Below, piece after piece: positions 48,873 to 59,287 of a stretch of DNA of 64,000 bases (its first letter is position 1; the number at the start of each line of letters is the position of its first letter). This stretch comes from Haematococcus lacustris (Eukaryota > Chlorophyta > Chlorophyceae > Chlamydomonadales > Haematococcaceae), in assembly GCA_030144725.1 (NCBI GenBank), contig JASKMD010000031.1, positions 9,025,823-9,089,822 of the forward strand, written 5' to 3'. A program made the translations under genes and the position numbers. The notes beneath the pieces are model-generated. The model ran no database searches. It was not told the origin of the DNA and saw nothing but the letters and a program-made list of their open reading frames with translations.

Positions 48873-48973
48873 TGGTAGTGACATGGATGGAACTCAGACA
48901 CCAAGCGCTAGTGTGGGCGCGAGTGATGGCACAATGTGCCTGAGCGGGGCAACACCACGGTGGTCAGCTGAGG

Positions 48974-49108
48974 CACTCAGGCAAATTAGTAACAGCATTT
49001 TTGAGATTCAGAGCCTCGGACTTGGTACATAGTCAAATGAAGGCATTGTAAGATTGGGGGTTGAAACTAAAATTCGTGATTTTGCGCGGTTGGTGAGATA
49101 CGGCCATG
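48974..49108. other. Junction between truncated Gypsy-5 and the satellite
   Basis: 135 bp of unassigned sequence; nothing recognised. It marks the breakpoint of the Gypsy-5 duplication. Confidence 0.5.
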
Positions 49109-49697
49109 CTACAGTACTGTAGGTGTCTACAGTACTGTCGGGGTACCTCGACATCTACAGTACTGTAGACATCTACACTACTGTAGACACCTACAGTACT
49201 GTAGACATCTACAGTACTGTAGACATCTACAGTACCTCGAGGTACCTCGAGGTACCTCGAGAGACCATTTACAGTACTGTAGGTACCTATAGTACTGTGG
49301 ACATCTACAGTACTGTAGACATCTACAGTACTGTAGACACCTACAGTACTGTAGACATCTACAGTACTGTAGACATCTACAGTACCTCGAGGTACCTCGA
49401 GGTACCTCGAGAGATCATTTACAGTACTGTAGGTACCTACAGTACTGTGGACATCTACAGTACTGTAGACATCTACAGTACTGTAGACACCTACAGTACT
49501 GTAGACATCTACAGTACTGTAGACATCTACAGTACCTCGAGGTACCTCGAGGTACCTCGAGAGACCATTTACAGTACTGTAGACATCTACAGTACTGTGG
49601 ACATCTACAGTACTGTAGACATCTACAGTACTGTAGAGTGTACAGTAGAGTACAGTAGAGTACAGTACTGTAAATGGTCTGTAGTACTGTAGTAGAC

Positions 49698-49759
<62 letters not shown>

Positions 49760-50395
49760 ACAGTAGTAGACATCTACAGTACTGTAGAGTGTACAGTAGA
49801 GTACAGTAGAGTACAGTACTGTAGAGTCTACAGTACTGTAGAGTGTACTGTACAGTACTGTAGACATCTACAGTACTGTAGATGTCTACAGTACTGTAGA
49901 TGTCCACAGTACTGTAGATGTCTACAGTACCTCGAGGTACCTCGAAGTACCTCGAGAGACCATTTACAGTACTGTAGGTACCTAAAGTACTGTGGACATC
50001 TACAGTACTGTAGACATCTACAGTACTGTAGACATCTACAGTACTGTAGACATCTACAGTACCTCGAGGTACCTCGAGGTACCTCGAGAGACCATTTACA
50101 GTACTGTAGGTACCTAAAGTACTGTGGACATCTACAGTACTGTAGACATCTACATAACTGTAGACACCTACAGTACTGTAGACATCTACAGTACTGTAGA
50201 CATCTACAGTACCTCGAGAAACCTCGAGGTACCTCGAGAGACCATTTACAGTACTGTGGACATCTACAGTACTGTAGACATCTACAGTACTGTAGACCTC
50301 TACAGTACTGTAGACATCTACAGTACTGTAGACATCTACAGTACCTCGAGGTACCTCGAGGTACCTCGAGAGACCACTTACAGTACTGTAGCCTT
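49109..50395. repeat. 18-bp palindromic satellite, array 1, with higher-order structure
   Basis: Basic unit ACATCTACAGTACTGTAG (18 bp) containing the palindrome CTACAGTACTGTAG. Blocks of GGTACCTCGA repeats start near 49231, 49381, 49531, 49925, 50058, 50208 and 50340, giving a higher-order period of 150 bp or 132 bp (one unit less). The array is interrupted at 49630-49860 by a TAG microsatellite and a degenerate stretch. Long frames (YSTVDI repeats) are by-products of the 18-bp period. Confidence 0.95.
49699..49761. repeat. (AGT)n microsatellite
   Basis: About 20 units of AGT inside array 1, in a stretch flanked on both sides by AGTAGACAGTAGTAG. Confidence 0.95.
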
Positions 50396-51042
50396 TAAGC
50401 ACTTAGAAAAATTCTGAACATCTCACTTGCATTCAAGGCATCCGTCCAACACTTAGTCGCAGCATCGTGTAGCCGGTATTGCAGCGATGGCATCGCACGA
50501 GGTTACCCATACTCGCAGCCGCATCTAGCCCATACTCGCAGCCACATACTCGGCAATCAACCTCGCGGCCACACAGCTGGTCCACAGATGGCATCGCACG
50601 AGGTTACCCATACTCGCAGCCACATCTAGCCCATACTCGCAGCCACATACTCGGCAATCAACCTCGCGGCCACACAGCTGGTCCAGCAGCGCAGAAGCAT
50701 ACCTGTGAGGCAGCTCGGTGCGAGGATCTCACCTCGCAGCCAGCCTCGCAGCCATTCTCCTCGCAGCCAGCCTCGCAGCCAGCATCGCAGCTAGCCTCGC
50801 GGCCAGTTTCCTCGCAACGATTCTCCGCAATGAATCGCAAGCATTGATGCACCAACGCAAGGCAGGTGCAACGTGTTGTGAGCAGCCAAGAGGCCAGAAG
50901 GACCATGGTAAGAGCTTAGGACCAAGGTAAGAGCTTAGAAGGAGCTAGCATTACGCAACATAGCCCTTAGTATCCAGCCTAACCGCTACCACACCTGGTT
51001 GCTGCAGGTCTTACAATCACGACTAGTACCCCCCTGATTACC
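50396..51042 (+). other. Region with a 102-bp tandem duplication and a possible exon
   Basis: The block GATGGCATCGCACGAGGTTA to CACACAGCTGGTCCA occurs at 50485 and again at 50587. Next is a short repeat of CCTCGCAGCCAG (50730-50820). At 50866-50905 the frame reads ATCCEQPRGQKDHG before a GTAAGA donor, similar to WCEQVGGQEDHKG before GTAAGG at 51958-51995, suggesting a duplicated exon of an unidentified plus-strand gene. Confidence 0.4.
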
Positions 51043-51204
51043 ACCCAGCCCAGCCCAGCCCAGCCCAGCCCAGCCCAGCCCAGCCCAGCCCAGCCCAGCC
51101 CAGCCCAGCCCAGCCCAGCCCAGCCCAGCCCAGCCCAGCCCAGCCCAGCCCAGCCCAGCCCAGCCCAGCCCAGCCCAGCCCAGCCCAGCCCAGCCCAGCC
51201 CAGC
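51043..51204. repeat. (CCCAG)n pentanucleotide repeat
   Basis: About 32 perfect CAGCC units, ending in GCCTAACCCAACCC. Confidence 0.97.
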
Positions 51205-52130
51205 CTAACCCAACCCTACTCTCCCACCCTGCACTTCCTACTGAGGTGAGGACAAAGGAAGGTGAGTTGTAATGGAGGGCTGCTACACCTGCCCCTCCAT
51301 CTGCCAGCTCTACATCTCCCTACTCTATTGGTGAGTGCATCCAGTACCCATGTCCAATGTTTGCTTCCGTTGACAAATCGTCACACCGTTGCCGCAGGTC
51401 TTGTGCGCCTACACCTAAGACTATCAATGCCCTCCCCACTTCTCTCGCCCTCCCCATGGACCTCCCCTTCCCTTCCCTCCCCTTCCTCCCCTTCCTCCCA
51501 CACACATATACACCACACCCCAGCAAAAGGTGAGTGCAGGTATGTGGCACCCTGTACCCACCTTAAGCGCTAGCATGCCCCTTGTCCCGCTGCAGGATTG
51601 ATCGTCACACCCTTCCCCATCCCCTCTTCCTCCCCTTTCCCACGCCCACCACCAACGCCCAGCTTGTCGTCCCTCCACTTCCACCTCTACCCACCCCCCA
51701 CTTCCCCCTCCCCGTCACCTCTCCCCTGACAGCAGCCAGGAGAAAGCCCACCCCACCCACCCTCTTCCCACCACCACCACCCCCTCCCTTCCCCCTCTCC
51801 CTCCCTCTCCCCTCCCATACTTGTCAAGCCTCCTCTTCCCCTCTCCCACCCTTCGATTGACGTGGCATCGCAACCCCCACCTCACCCCACCTTCCCTTCC
51901 CTACACCCTACACTCCCCACCGCAGTCCCACCCCACTGGCGCATGGGATATGTTGCCTGGTGTGAGCAGGTAGGAGGCCAGGAGGACCACAAAGGTAAGG
52001 CCGCGGTGATAGCTAACACAGTGCCCAGCCTGGTCACCCTACATCATGTGCACGCCCCTTGGTTGCAGGTCTAATAAGCACCTCCCATCCACTTCCCTTT
52101 CCCCTACACAACCACCCCCTCCCAATTCAT
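51205..52130 (+). other. C-rich region with possible short exons
   Basis: Several good donor/acceptor pairs occur (donor GTGAGTGC at about 51331, acceptor near 51397, donor GTGAGTGC at 51530, acceptor at 51595, donor GTAAGGCC at 51994, acceptor at 52069), so a multi-exon plus-strand gene may exist. The protein pieces are Pro/Ser/Leu-rich and belong to no family I recognise. Evidence is insufficient to join a CDS. Confidence 0.25.
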
Positions 52131-52300
52131 CCTCCCCCGCCCCCGCCCCCGCCCCCGCCCCCGCCCCCGCCCCCGCTCCCTCCCCCGCCCCCACCCCCAC
52201 CCATGCCCCCACCCACCCCAACCCATGCCCCCAACCCATGCCCCCACCCACCCCAACCCATGCCCCCAACCCAACCCACCCCCGCCCAACCCAACCCGGT
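52131..52300. repeat. (CCCCCG)n and CCCCCACCC repeats
   Basis: 52131-52180 is mostly CCCCCG units, followed by a 20-30-bp repeat built from CCCCCACCCACCCCAACCCATG. Simple sequence; the frames here are not genes. Confidence 0.9.
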
Positions 52301-52597
52301 TGAGCCTCCCATCTCCCCGCCTCCCGCCTCCCTGCCTCCCGCCTCCCCGTCTCCAGCCTCTCTGCCTCCCACCTCCCGCCTTCCACATCTACCCCCCCTC
52401 CCCGCCTTCGCTCTTCCACTCCCACCCCCTTCCCAGCAGCAGCCATCAAGCAGCCAAAAGGTAGGTAGGTGCTACAGTGCCCCTACTATATCTGCTGCTG
52501 CGCCCCTGCTGTTGCTGTTGCGCCCCTGCTGCTGCTGCTGTTGCTGCCCCCCTACTGCTGCTTCTGTTGCCCCCCTACTGCCGATGCTGCCCCCCTA

Positions 52598-53040
52598 CTG
52601 TAAATATCTACAGTACTGTAAATGTCTACAGTACTGTAGATGTCTACAGTACTGTAAATGTCTACAGTACTGTAAATATCTACAGTACCGAAAATGTCTA
52701 CAGTACTGTAGATATCTACAGTACTGTAAATGTCTACAGTACTGTAAATGTCTACAGTACTGTAAATGTCTACAGTACTGTCAATGTCTACAGTACTGTC
52801 AATGTCTACAGTACTGTAAATGTCTACAGTACTGAAAATGTCTACAGTACTGAAAATGCCTACAGTACTGAAAATGTCTACAGTACTGAAAATATCTACA
52901 GTACTGTAAATGTCTACAGTACTGTAAATATCTACAGTACTGTAAATGTCTACAGTACTGTAAATGTCTACAGTACTGTAAATGTCTTAAGTACTGTAAA
53001 TGTCTACAGTACTGTAGATGTCTACAGTACTGTAGATGTA
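52598..53040. repeat. 18-bp palindromic satellite, array 2
   Basis: About 24 units of TCTACAGTACTGTAAATG. Variants GTCAATG, GAAAATG and GTAGATG alter only one side of the palindrome. Preceded by a GCTGCTGCTGTTGC-rich stretch (52490-52590). Confidence 0.95.
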
Positions 53041-53311
53041 TAGTATAATGTCGGAGGCCGAGCTGTTACGGGAAAATAACGGTCGAGGCTGGGTCGAAAG
53101 TTGCAGTAAACGTCGAGGCGTAGCCGAGACGTTTACGCAACTTGAGACCTGGCCGAGACTGTTATTTGGACGTGAACAGCGCTGGCCGAGACATTATGCG
53201 ATATCCCTATACATTACGGGCACACGATTTGGAGCCTCGCTGCTATTGCGGTTGTGCTCCACGCGTCGGAGACGACAGTAGAACCAGTGCGCAAACCACG
53301 CTCTTTCTTGG

Positions 53312-53480
53312 TGGTTGTGCACTTTTACTGTAAATGTCTGCGCTTTCCCCGTAAATGTATGCAAGTCGTGCACTTTTTCTGTAAATGTCTGCACTTTTCC
53401 CGTAAATGTGTGCAAACCGTGCACTTTTCTCGTAAATGTGTGCAAGTCGTGCACTTTTCCTGTAATTGTTTGCAAGTCAC
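53312..53480. repeat. Minisatellite of GTGCACTTTTCCCGTAAATG-like units
   Basis: Six or more units of 24-26 bp alternate GTGCACTTTTCxxGTAAATG and TGTGCAAGTC or TCTGCACTTTTC. The TGTAAATGTCTGCA core resembles the 18-bp satellite unit TGTAAATGTCTACA. Confidence 0.75.
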
Positions 53481-53499
53481 CCCCTTTTCACTCTTTACC

Positions 53500-55368
53500 C
53501 TAGGACAAACTTTCAGCCGCAGCCTTACCCATTCCAGCCTGCCCACCAGCCAAGATGCTTGACAGCACCTACACCGTCAGCAGCGGCAGCATTGGCGACG
53601 ACGACGACCGGCAGCAGTGATAACGACTTCAAAATCCTACAGTTCTACCTCACGCAATAGCACGTTTGGCAGCTGCGACGCTTGACGGTGAGACGCGTTG
53701 ACGGTCCTTAGCGTTGACCTCCTTTGACTTGCATCATTTGACCAACAACACCACGTTCGTTGCTTAACAGGGTCCCCGGAGAACTACGTGGCAGGGCAGC
53801 CTAACACCGTTGTTGCAGCTGTCGCAGAAGCAGATTGCAGATTGCGTGGTCGCGCAGCCCAAACCGGCCATTGCAGATGAGGCTCTGCTCGACGCTCTGG
53901 TCGCCTGTCTGGCGGCTTGCAATTGTCGTATCGTCGTCTCTTGCAATTGTTTTATCGTGGACTATAACCATTGTGTTGCACCGCCCCGCAGCGCTTGCTG
54001 CAAACGAGAAAACTGGGCAGATCCTTAGCAGGTTTATTTAAGCCCTGACATTGTGGACCTGGCAATCTGCACCAAGGCAGCACCAGCAACCATGATCAAG
54101 AATAAGAGACACTTGAACACCAGCTATATCATGCTGGAATCTGTCTTGCACAGTGGTATATCCCCGGTAAGCCCTCATGTTCCATATTGGCATGCCTTGT
54201 CATGTCCTGCATCGCTATCCCGCATTTGCCATCTCATATGTTAGGTGGTGAACAAGCAAAACCCTGCTGTTGCTGCTGATGATGCCTTGTTGATGCTGTT
54301 GTTGCCCGGCTGCTTCTGCTGCCGCCCGGCTGCTGTTTGCTGCTGCCCGGCTGTTGCTGCTGCCCGGCCCCTGCTGTTGCCGCCCTTCTGCTGCTGCTGC
54401 TGCCGCTCCTGCTGTCGCCCTGCTGCCGTGTCGCCCTGCTGTTGCTGCTAAATTTGCTGCTGCCCGGCTGTTGTTGCTGCTGCTGCCCGGCTGTTGTCTG
54501 CTGCTGCCCGGCTGCTGTCTGCTGCTGCCTGGCTGCTGCTGCTGCCCGGCCCCTGCTGCTGCTGCCCGGCCCCTGCTGCTGCCGCCCTGCTGCTGCTGCT
54601 ACTGCCCGGCTGCTGCTGCCGCCCTGCCGCTCCCGTTGTCGCCCTGCTGCTGCTGCCCGGCTGCTACTGCTGCTGCTCAGCTGCTGCTGCTGCCGCCCTG
54701 CTGCTGTCTGCTGCCCGGCTGCTGCTGCCCGGCTGCTGTTGCTGCCCGGCCCCTGCTGCTGCCGCCCCACTGCTGCTGCTGCTGCTGCCCGGCTGCTGCT
54801 GCTGCCCGGCTTCTGCTGCTGCCCTGCCGCTCCTGTTGTCGCCCTGCTGCTGCTGTCGCCCTGCTGCTGCTGCTGCCCGGCTGCTACTGCTGCTGTCTGC
54901 TGCTCGGCTGCTGCTGCTGCCGCCCTGCTGCTGTCTGCTGCCCGGCTGCTACTGCTGCTGCCCGGCTGCTGTCTGCTGCTGCCCGGCTGCTGCTGCTGCC
55001 CGGCTCCTGCTGCTGCCCGGCCGCTGCTGCTGCTGCCCGGCTGCTGCTGCTGCCCGGCTGCTGCTGCTGCCCGGCCGCTGCTGCTGCTGCCCGGCTGCTG
55101 CTGCTGCCCGGCTGCCGCTGCTGCTGCCGCTGTTGCTGGCCTGGTGCCCCTGGCAGCTGGCCCGGCGGCGGTGCCCTTGGCTGCTGGCATGGCTTATGTG
55201 ACACCCAGCGTCGGGCCGGCTCATACCCTTGCCGCTCCCTCGCCGTGCATCCCCAATGCACCATGGATTGATCCGCAAGCAGCGCAACGCCTAGATGACT
55301 TCCACGCCCACGAAGCAGCTGGCAAGCCTCTGAAGATGAAGCTTCTGGCAGCTACTGCAGTTATCTAG
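53500..55368 (+). CDS. Possible spliced gene of unknown function with a CTG-repeat exon
   Basis: Exon-like pieces on the plus strand: after an acceptor at 53505, KLSAAALPIPACPPAKMLDS to GDDDDRQQ, or an overlapping Gln/Pro-rich frame; after an acceptor at 53818, LSQKQIADCVVAQPKPAIAD and EALLDALVACLAACNC; 54056-54166 DLAICTKAAPATMIKNKRHL, NTSYIMLESVLHSGISP with donor GTAAGC; after the acceptor at 54244, VVNKQNPAVAADDALL in phase; then a long CTG/CCCGG repeat; and finally AYVTPSVGPAHTLAAPSPCI and RLDDFHAHEAAGKPLKMKLL to a stop at 55366. The pieces cannot all be joined in frame with confidence. No family recognised. Confidence 0.3.
54275..55140. repeat. CTGCTGCTGCCCGGC minisatellite (CTG-rich)
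   Basis: About 860 bp of 15- to 18-bp units combining CTG triplets with CCCGGC or CGCC. Plus-strand frames give Leu/Cys/Pro; the minus strand gives a 318-codon frame of Gln, Ser, Ala and Gly (AAAAGQQQQPGSSSS). Either strand, or neither, may be coding. Confidence 0.9.
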
Positions 55369-55544
55369 GGTTTCTTTTATTACATGCGTTGCGGGCTGTA
55401 GAGGACTAGCTTAAGCAAAAATCTTGCCTGCCGACATTGTTTGTAATTGTTGTGCTTGCTGTAATTGCCCGAGTCTGGTCAACATATCCGTATAAATCTA
55501 CAGTTACGACAATATAACAATAAATTATTCTCCCGTAATGTATA

Positions 55545-57305
55545 GGGATGTCTACAGTACTGTAGATGTCTACAGTACTGTAGATGTCTACCGTACTGTT
55601 TATGTCTACAGTACTGTAAATGTCTACAGTACTGTAAATGTCTACAGTACTGTAAATGTCTACAGTACTGTAGATATCTACAGTACTGTAAATGTCTACA
55701 GTACTGTAGATATCTACAGTACTGTAAATGTCTACAGTACTGTAAATGTCTACAGTACTGTAAATGTCTACAGTACTGTAGATATTTACAGTACTGTAAA
55801 TGTCTACAGTACTGTAAATGTCTACAGGTACTGTAAATATCTACAGTACTCTAAATGTCTACAGTACTGTAAATGTCTACAGTACTGTAGATGTCTACAG
55901 TACTGTAAATGTTTACAGTACTGTAGATATCTACAGTACTGTAAATGTCTACAGTACTGTAAATATCTACAGTACTGTAAATGTCTACAGTACTGTAGAT
56001 ATCTACAGTACTGTAAATATCTACAGTACTCTAAATGTCTACAGTACTGTAAATGTCTACAGTACTGTAGATGTCTACAGTACTGTAAATGTCTACAGTA
56101 CTGTAGATATCTACAGTACTGTAAATGTCTACAGTACTGTAGATATCTACAGTACTGTAAATGTCTACAGTACTGTAAATGTCTACAGTACTGTAAATGT
56201 CTACAGTACTGTAGATATTTACAGTACTGTAAATGTCTACAGTACTGTAAATGTCTACAGGTACTGTAAATATCTACAGTACTCTAAATGTCTACAGTAC
56301 TGTAAATGTCTACAGTACTGTAGATGTCTACAGTACTGTAAATGTTTACAGTACTGTAGATATCTACAGTACTGTAAATGTCTACAGTACTGTAAATATC
56401 TACAGTACTGTAAATGTCTACAGTACTGTAAATGTCTACAGTACTGTAAATGTCTACAGTACTGTAAATGTCTACAGTACTGTAGATATCTACAGTACTG
56501 TAAATGTCTACAGTACTGTAGATATCTACAGTACTGTAAATGTCTACAGTACTGTAAATGTCTACAGTACTGTAAATGTCTACAGTACTGTAAATGTCTA
56601 CAGTACTGTAAATGTCTACAGTACTGTAGATATTTACAGTACTGTAAATGTCTACAGTACTGTAAATGTCTACAGTACTGTAAATGTCTACAGTACTGTA
56701 AATGTCTACAGTACTGTAAATGTCTACAGTACTGTAAATATCTACAGTACTGTAAATGTCTACAGTACTGTAAATGTCTACAGTACTGTAAATATCTACA
56801 GTACAGTAAATGTCTACAGTACTGTAAATGTCTACAGTACTGTAAATGTCTACAGTACTGTAGATATTTACAGTACTGTAAATGTCTACAGTACTGTAAA
56901 TGTCTACAGTACTGTAAATATCTACAGTACTCTAAATGTCTACAGTACTGTAAATGTCTACAGTACTGTAGATGTCTACAGTACTGTAAATGTCTACAGT
57001 ACTGTAGATATCTACAGTACTGTAAATGTCTACAGTACTGTAGATATCTACAGTACTGTAAATGTCTACAGTACTGTAAATGTCTACAGTACTGTAAATG
57101 TCTACAGTACTGTAAATATCTACAGTACTGTAAATGTCTACAGTACTGTAACTGTCTACAGTACTGTAGATGTCTACAGTACTGTAAATGTCTACAGTAC
57201 TGTAGATGTCTACAGTACTGTAAATGTCTACAGTACTGTATCTGTCTACAGTACTGTAAATGTCTACAGTACTGTAAATGTCTACAGTACTGTTTATGTC
57301 TACAG
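55545..57305. repeat. 18-bp palindromic satellite, array 3 (about 1.76 kb)
   Basis: Nearly 100 units of TCTACAGTACTGTAAATG with GTAGATA and GTAGATG variants. A larger pattern repeats every few hundred bp (a one-base insertion ACAGGTACTG at 55825 and 56259, and ACTCTAAATG at 55847, 56029, 56281 and 56930), showing block duplication. Ends where the hAT element inserted. Confidence 0.95.
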
Positions 57306-57469
57306 CAGTGCTGGGCGATTCGCCAAAGACGTATTACTCAGTGTAATAAAAAACATCAAAACAGGAGTTTTTTATTACTTTTAATATATATTAATTAACT
57401 AATTAATTGTTTATTAAATATAAATCAAAATAAGTTAAAATAAATCGCAAGTTAAAATAAATCTGCCTA

Positions 57470-57720
57470 ATGTGTCAGCATGCAACAGGGCTGTAGCCCC
57501 ACACCCTAGCCCTAATGGGTCAGCATGCAACAGGGTTGTAGCCCCACACCCTAGCCCTAATGGGTCAGCATGCAGCCCTAACCCTAGCATGCACCCTAAC
57601 ACTAGCCCTAACCCTAGCATGCAGCCCTAAACCTAGCCCTGTAGCCCCACACCCTAGCCCCACACCCTAGCCCTAGTGGGTCAGCATGCAATAGGCTGGG
57701 CTGTAGCCCTAGACCCTGTG
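57470..57720. repeat. Telomere-like CCCTAA/CCCTAG degenerate repeats
   Basis: Imperfect blocks of ACCCTAGCCCTAATGGGTCAG, GCATGCAACAGGG and ACCCTAGCATG repeat four or more times, with CCCTAACCCTAG and CCCTAAACC. They resemble telomere repeat variants but are too degenerate and lie within the hAT element, where the C-terminal half of the transposase is expected. Confidence 0.6.
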
Positions 57721-58777
57721 CCCTAGGTAACGGCCCCTGGCAGATGCCCCAGCCATCCAGTAATCAATGGCCTCTTTGTAGGGGAACGTCTTGAGGGTGA
57801 AGGTCTTGCGGAGGCGGAGGATGCGTCGAAGAGGTGACAAGAGGCTCACCCAGCGAGTTGGAACCCTCCTGAGCACCTTGACATCAGTCCCAAGGAGGTT
57901 GCGGGAGATGGCCCGCAGTTCACCCTGGCGCTTGGGGCTGCGGCAGAAATAGTGGGCTAAGGTGGAGGAAAGGCTGTTGAGCTTGCTAATGACAGGGGTG
58001 TCTTCAATTGCCTTGCCAGCCAGCTGGCCGCGGTGCGCATGGCACCACACCCCTTGAACAAATGGGGCCACCTTGGTGCGCAGTTGCACCACCACGCCAG
58101 TGTGGGCGCCCTGCAGCACAGATGCCCCATCGCAGCCAAAGCTGACAAGCTTGCTGCCCAGCTGCTCCATAGACAGCTGCAGCTTGCTGCCAACAGTTGC
58201 AAGGAGGAGGTCAAGGAGGTCATCCGCTGTAGCGCCATCAACAGGTGGCAAATCCACAAAGGTTGCTTGGCGCACGAAGTCCCTGTCCATGGAGTGCATA
58301 AAGATGCACATATAACCCTTGCCATCGTATAACCCTTGTCTCTGGGTCGGCTGCAGCTTGCGCATAGCTGTCTTCAAGGGTCATGACACGACAGCCAGCA
58401 GCCTCAACAGCTGATAGCTGCTGCTTGGCGTGTCTCATGGCAATCTTGTCCACCCTTGCTGTGCCAGCTGGGCTGAGAGGGAGGGCCGCTGGGCTGAGAG
58501 GGATGGTACCAAAAGGACGGCCGCCAGGACTGAGCCCAGCTGCCTTCACTGCGTTAGAGTGCTTGACGGAGGCTGCATGCGTATCGACAGTGGCCTTGCG
58601 GGCTTGTATCGACTGAGGGTGGAGGCAGAACCGGCAGCTGACACGGTCGGGGCTGCCAAGGATAGGCTTAATCCAATGCCCATGGTCCTTGCGCATGCTG
58701 TCAGTGATGCCATACTTCTGCTTGCTGACCCAAGCTCCATCACTGCTGCCTTTCTTCACCTTGCTCTGCAAGGACAA
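57709..58777 (-). pseudogene. hAT transposase, frameshifted and C-terminally truncated
   Basis: The first frame (58777-58238) has a BED-like zinc finger: WVSKQKYGITDSM, CRFCLHPQSI and HAASVKH (C-x2-C...H...H). The second frame (58377-57709) has FGCDGASVLQGAHTGVVVQL then VWCHAHRGQLAGKAI, the hAT catalytic Asp and C..H segment, and VPTRWVSLLSPLRRIL. The frames overlap near 58240-58377, so one frameshift separates them. The C-terminal dimerisation (hATC) domain is absent, replaced by the CCCTAA-like repeats. Inactive in cis. Confidence 0.8.
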
Positions 58778-59220
58778 GATCCTATTGGGAGCTCTTCACA
58801 ACCTGGGCATCTTGCTGTATACCAACCTTGGCAGGTCCATTCTTTTCCAAGTCCGCATCATCATCGCTTGCTACGCTCTGCACCCAAATATACTCATCGC
58901 ATCGCGTTGTTGACATGCTGCGTTGACGGACATGCTACGGTTACTGACCTCAACGCCTTCGTCATCGGCACTTGTTGTTACAGAGCGTTGGGACGCTATG
59001 TGGTTGTACTGCGATGGATGTTCGGCTGTGGTGGGCAGCCGCCCGCTTTGGGGTTTGCGGAAGATGGGATACATTGTTGGGGGATAAGTAATAAGCGGAG
59101 TACCAAACGGGCGGTGGAGCTATTACCGATGTAATAAAGTTCACTCATTTTGAGGACGGTTTTTTCGACTTATTACCGGTTTTTGCGCTGGATTATTACC
59201 GACTTATTACATTATTACCC
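58778..59220. other. 5' subterminal part of the hAT element
   Basis: AT-richer at its right end (TTATTACCG repeats, 59085-59215). Expected to hold the transposase promoter; no certain motif. Confidence 0.4.
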
Positions 59221-59235
59221 AATCGCCCAGCACTG

Positions 59236-59287
59236 GTCTACAGTACTGTAGATATCTACAGTACTGTAAATGTCTACAGTACTGTAG
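59236..59287. repeat. 18-bp palindromic satellite, array 4 (continuation of array 3)
   Basis: Three units right of the hAT target duplicate; originally continuous with array 3. Confidence 0.9.

Larger units (their letters stand above)
44284..48973 (+). mobile_element. Gypsy-5: 3'-truncated duplicate of Gypsy-4
   Basis: 5' LTR at 44284-44446, PBS at 44449-44462, same upstream flank (TATAAGGTTCAGGTGTGA) as Gypsy-4, and the same pol lesions. Sequence departs at 48973, before the purine tract, and enters unrelated DNA; no 3' LTR or right target duplicate. This is a segmental copy of Gypsy-4, not an independent insertion. Confidence 0.88.
57306..59235. mobile_element. hAT transposon (1930 bp) inserted in the satellite
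   Basis: 15-bp inverted ends CAGTGCTGGGCGATT (57306-57320 and 59221-59235) and an 8-bp duplication GTCTACAG (57298-57305, 59236-59243) taken from the satellite unit. Both are hAT hallmarks. It carries a broken minus-strand transposase and a GGGTTAGGG-like tract. Confidence 0.88.

Noticed and set aside
49109..50395. CRISPR-like array
   Set aside because: Repeat spacing is constant but the spacers are also repeats, the unit is only 18 bp, no cas gene is near, and the genome is eukaryotic.
55538..57398. Very long open frames of YSTVN/CLQYCK repeats
   Set aside because: They follow from the 18-bp unit (a multiple of three) lacking stops. Several frames are open at once and no start context or non-repeat domain exists.
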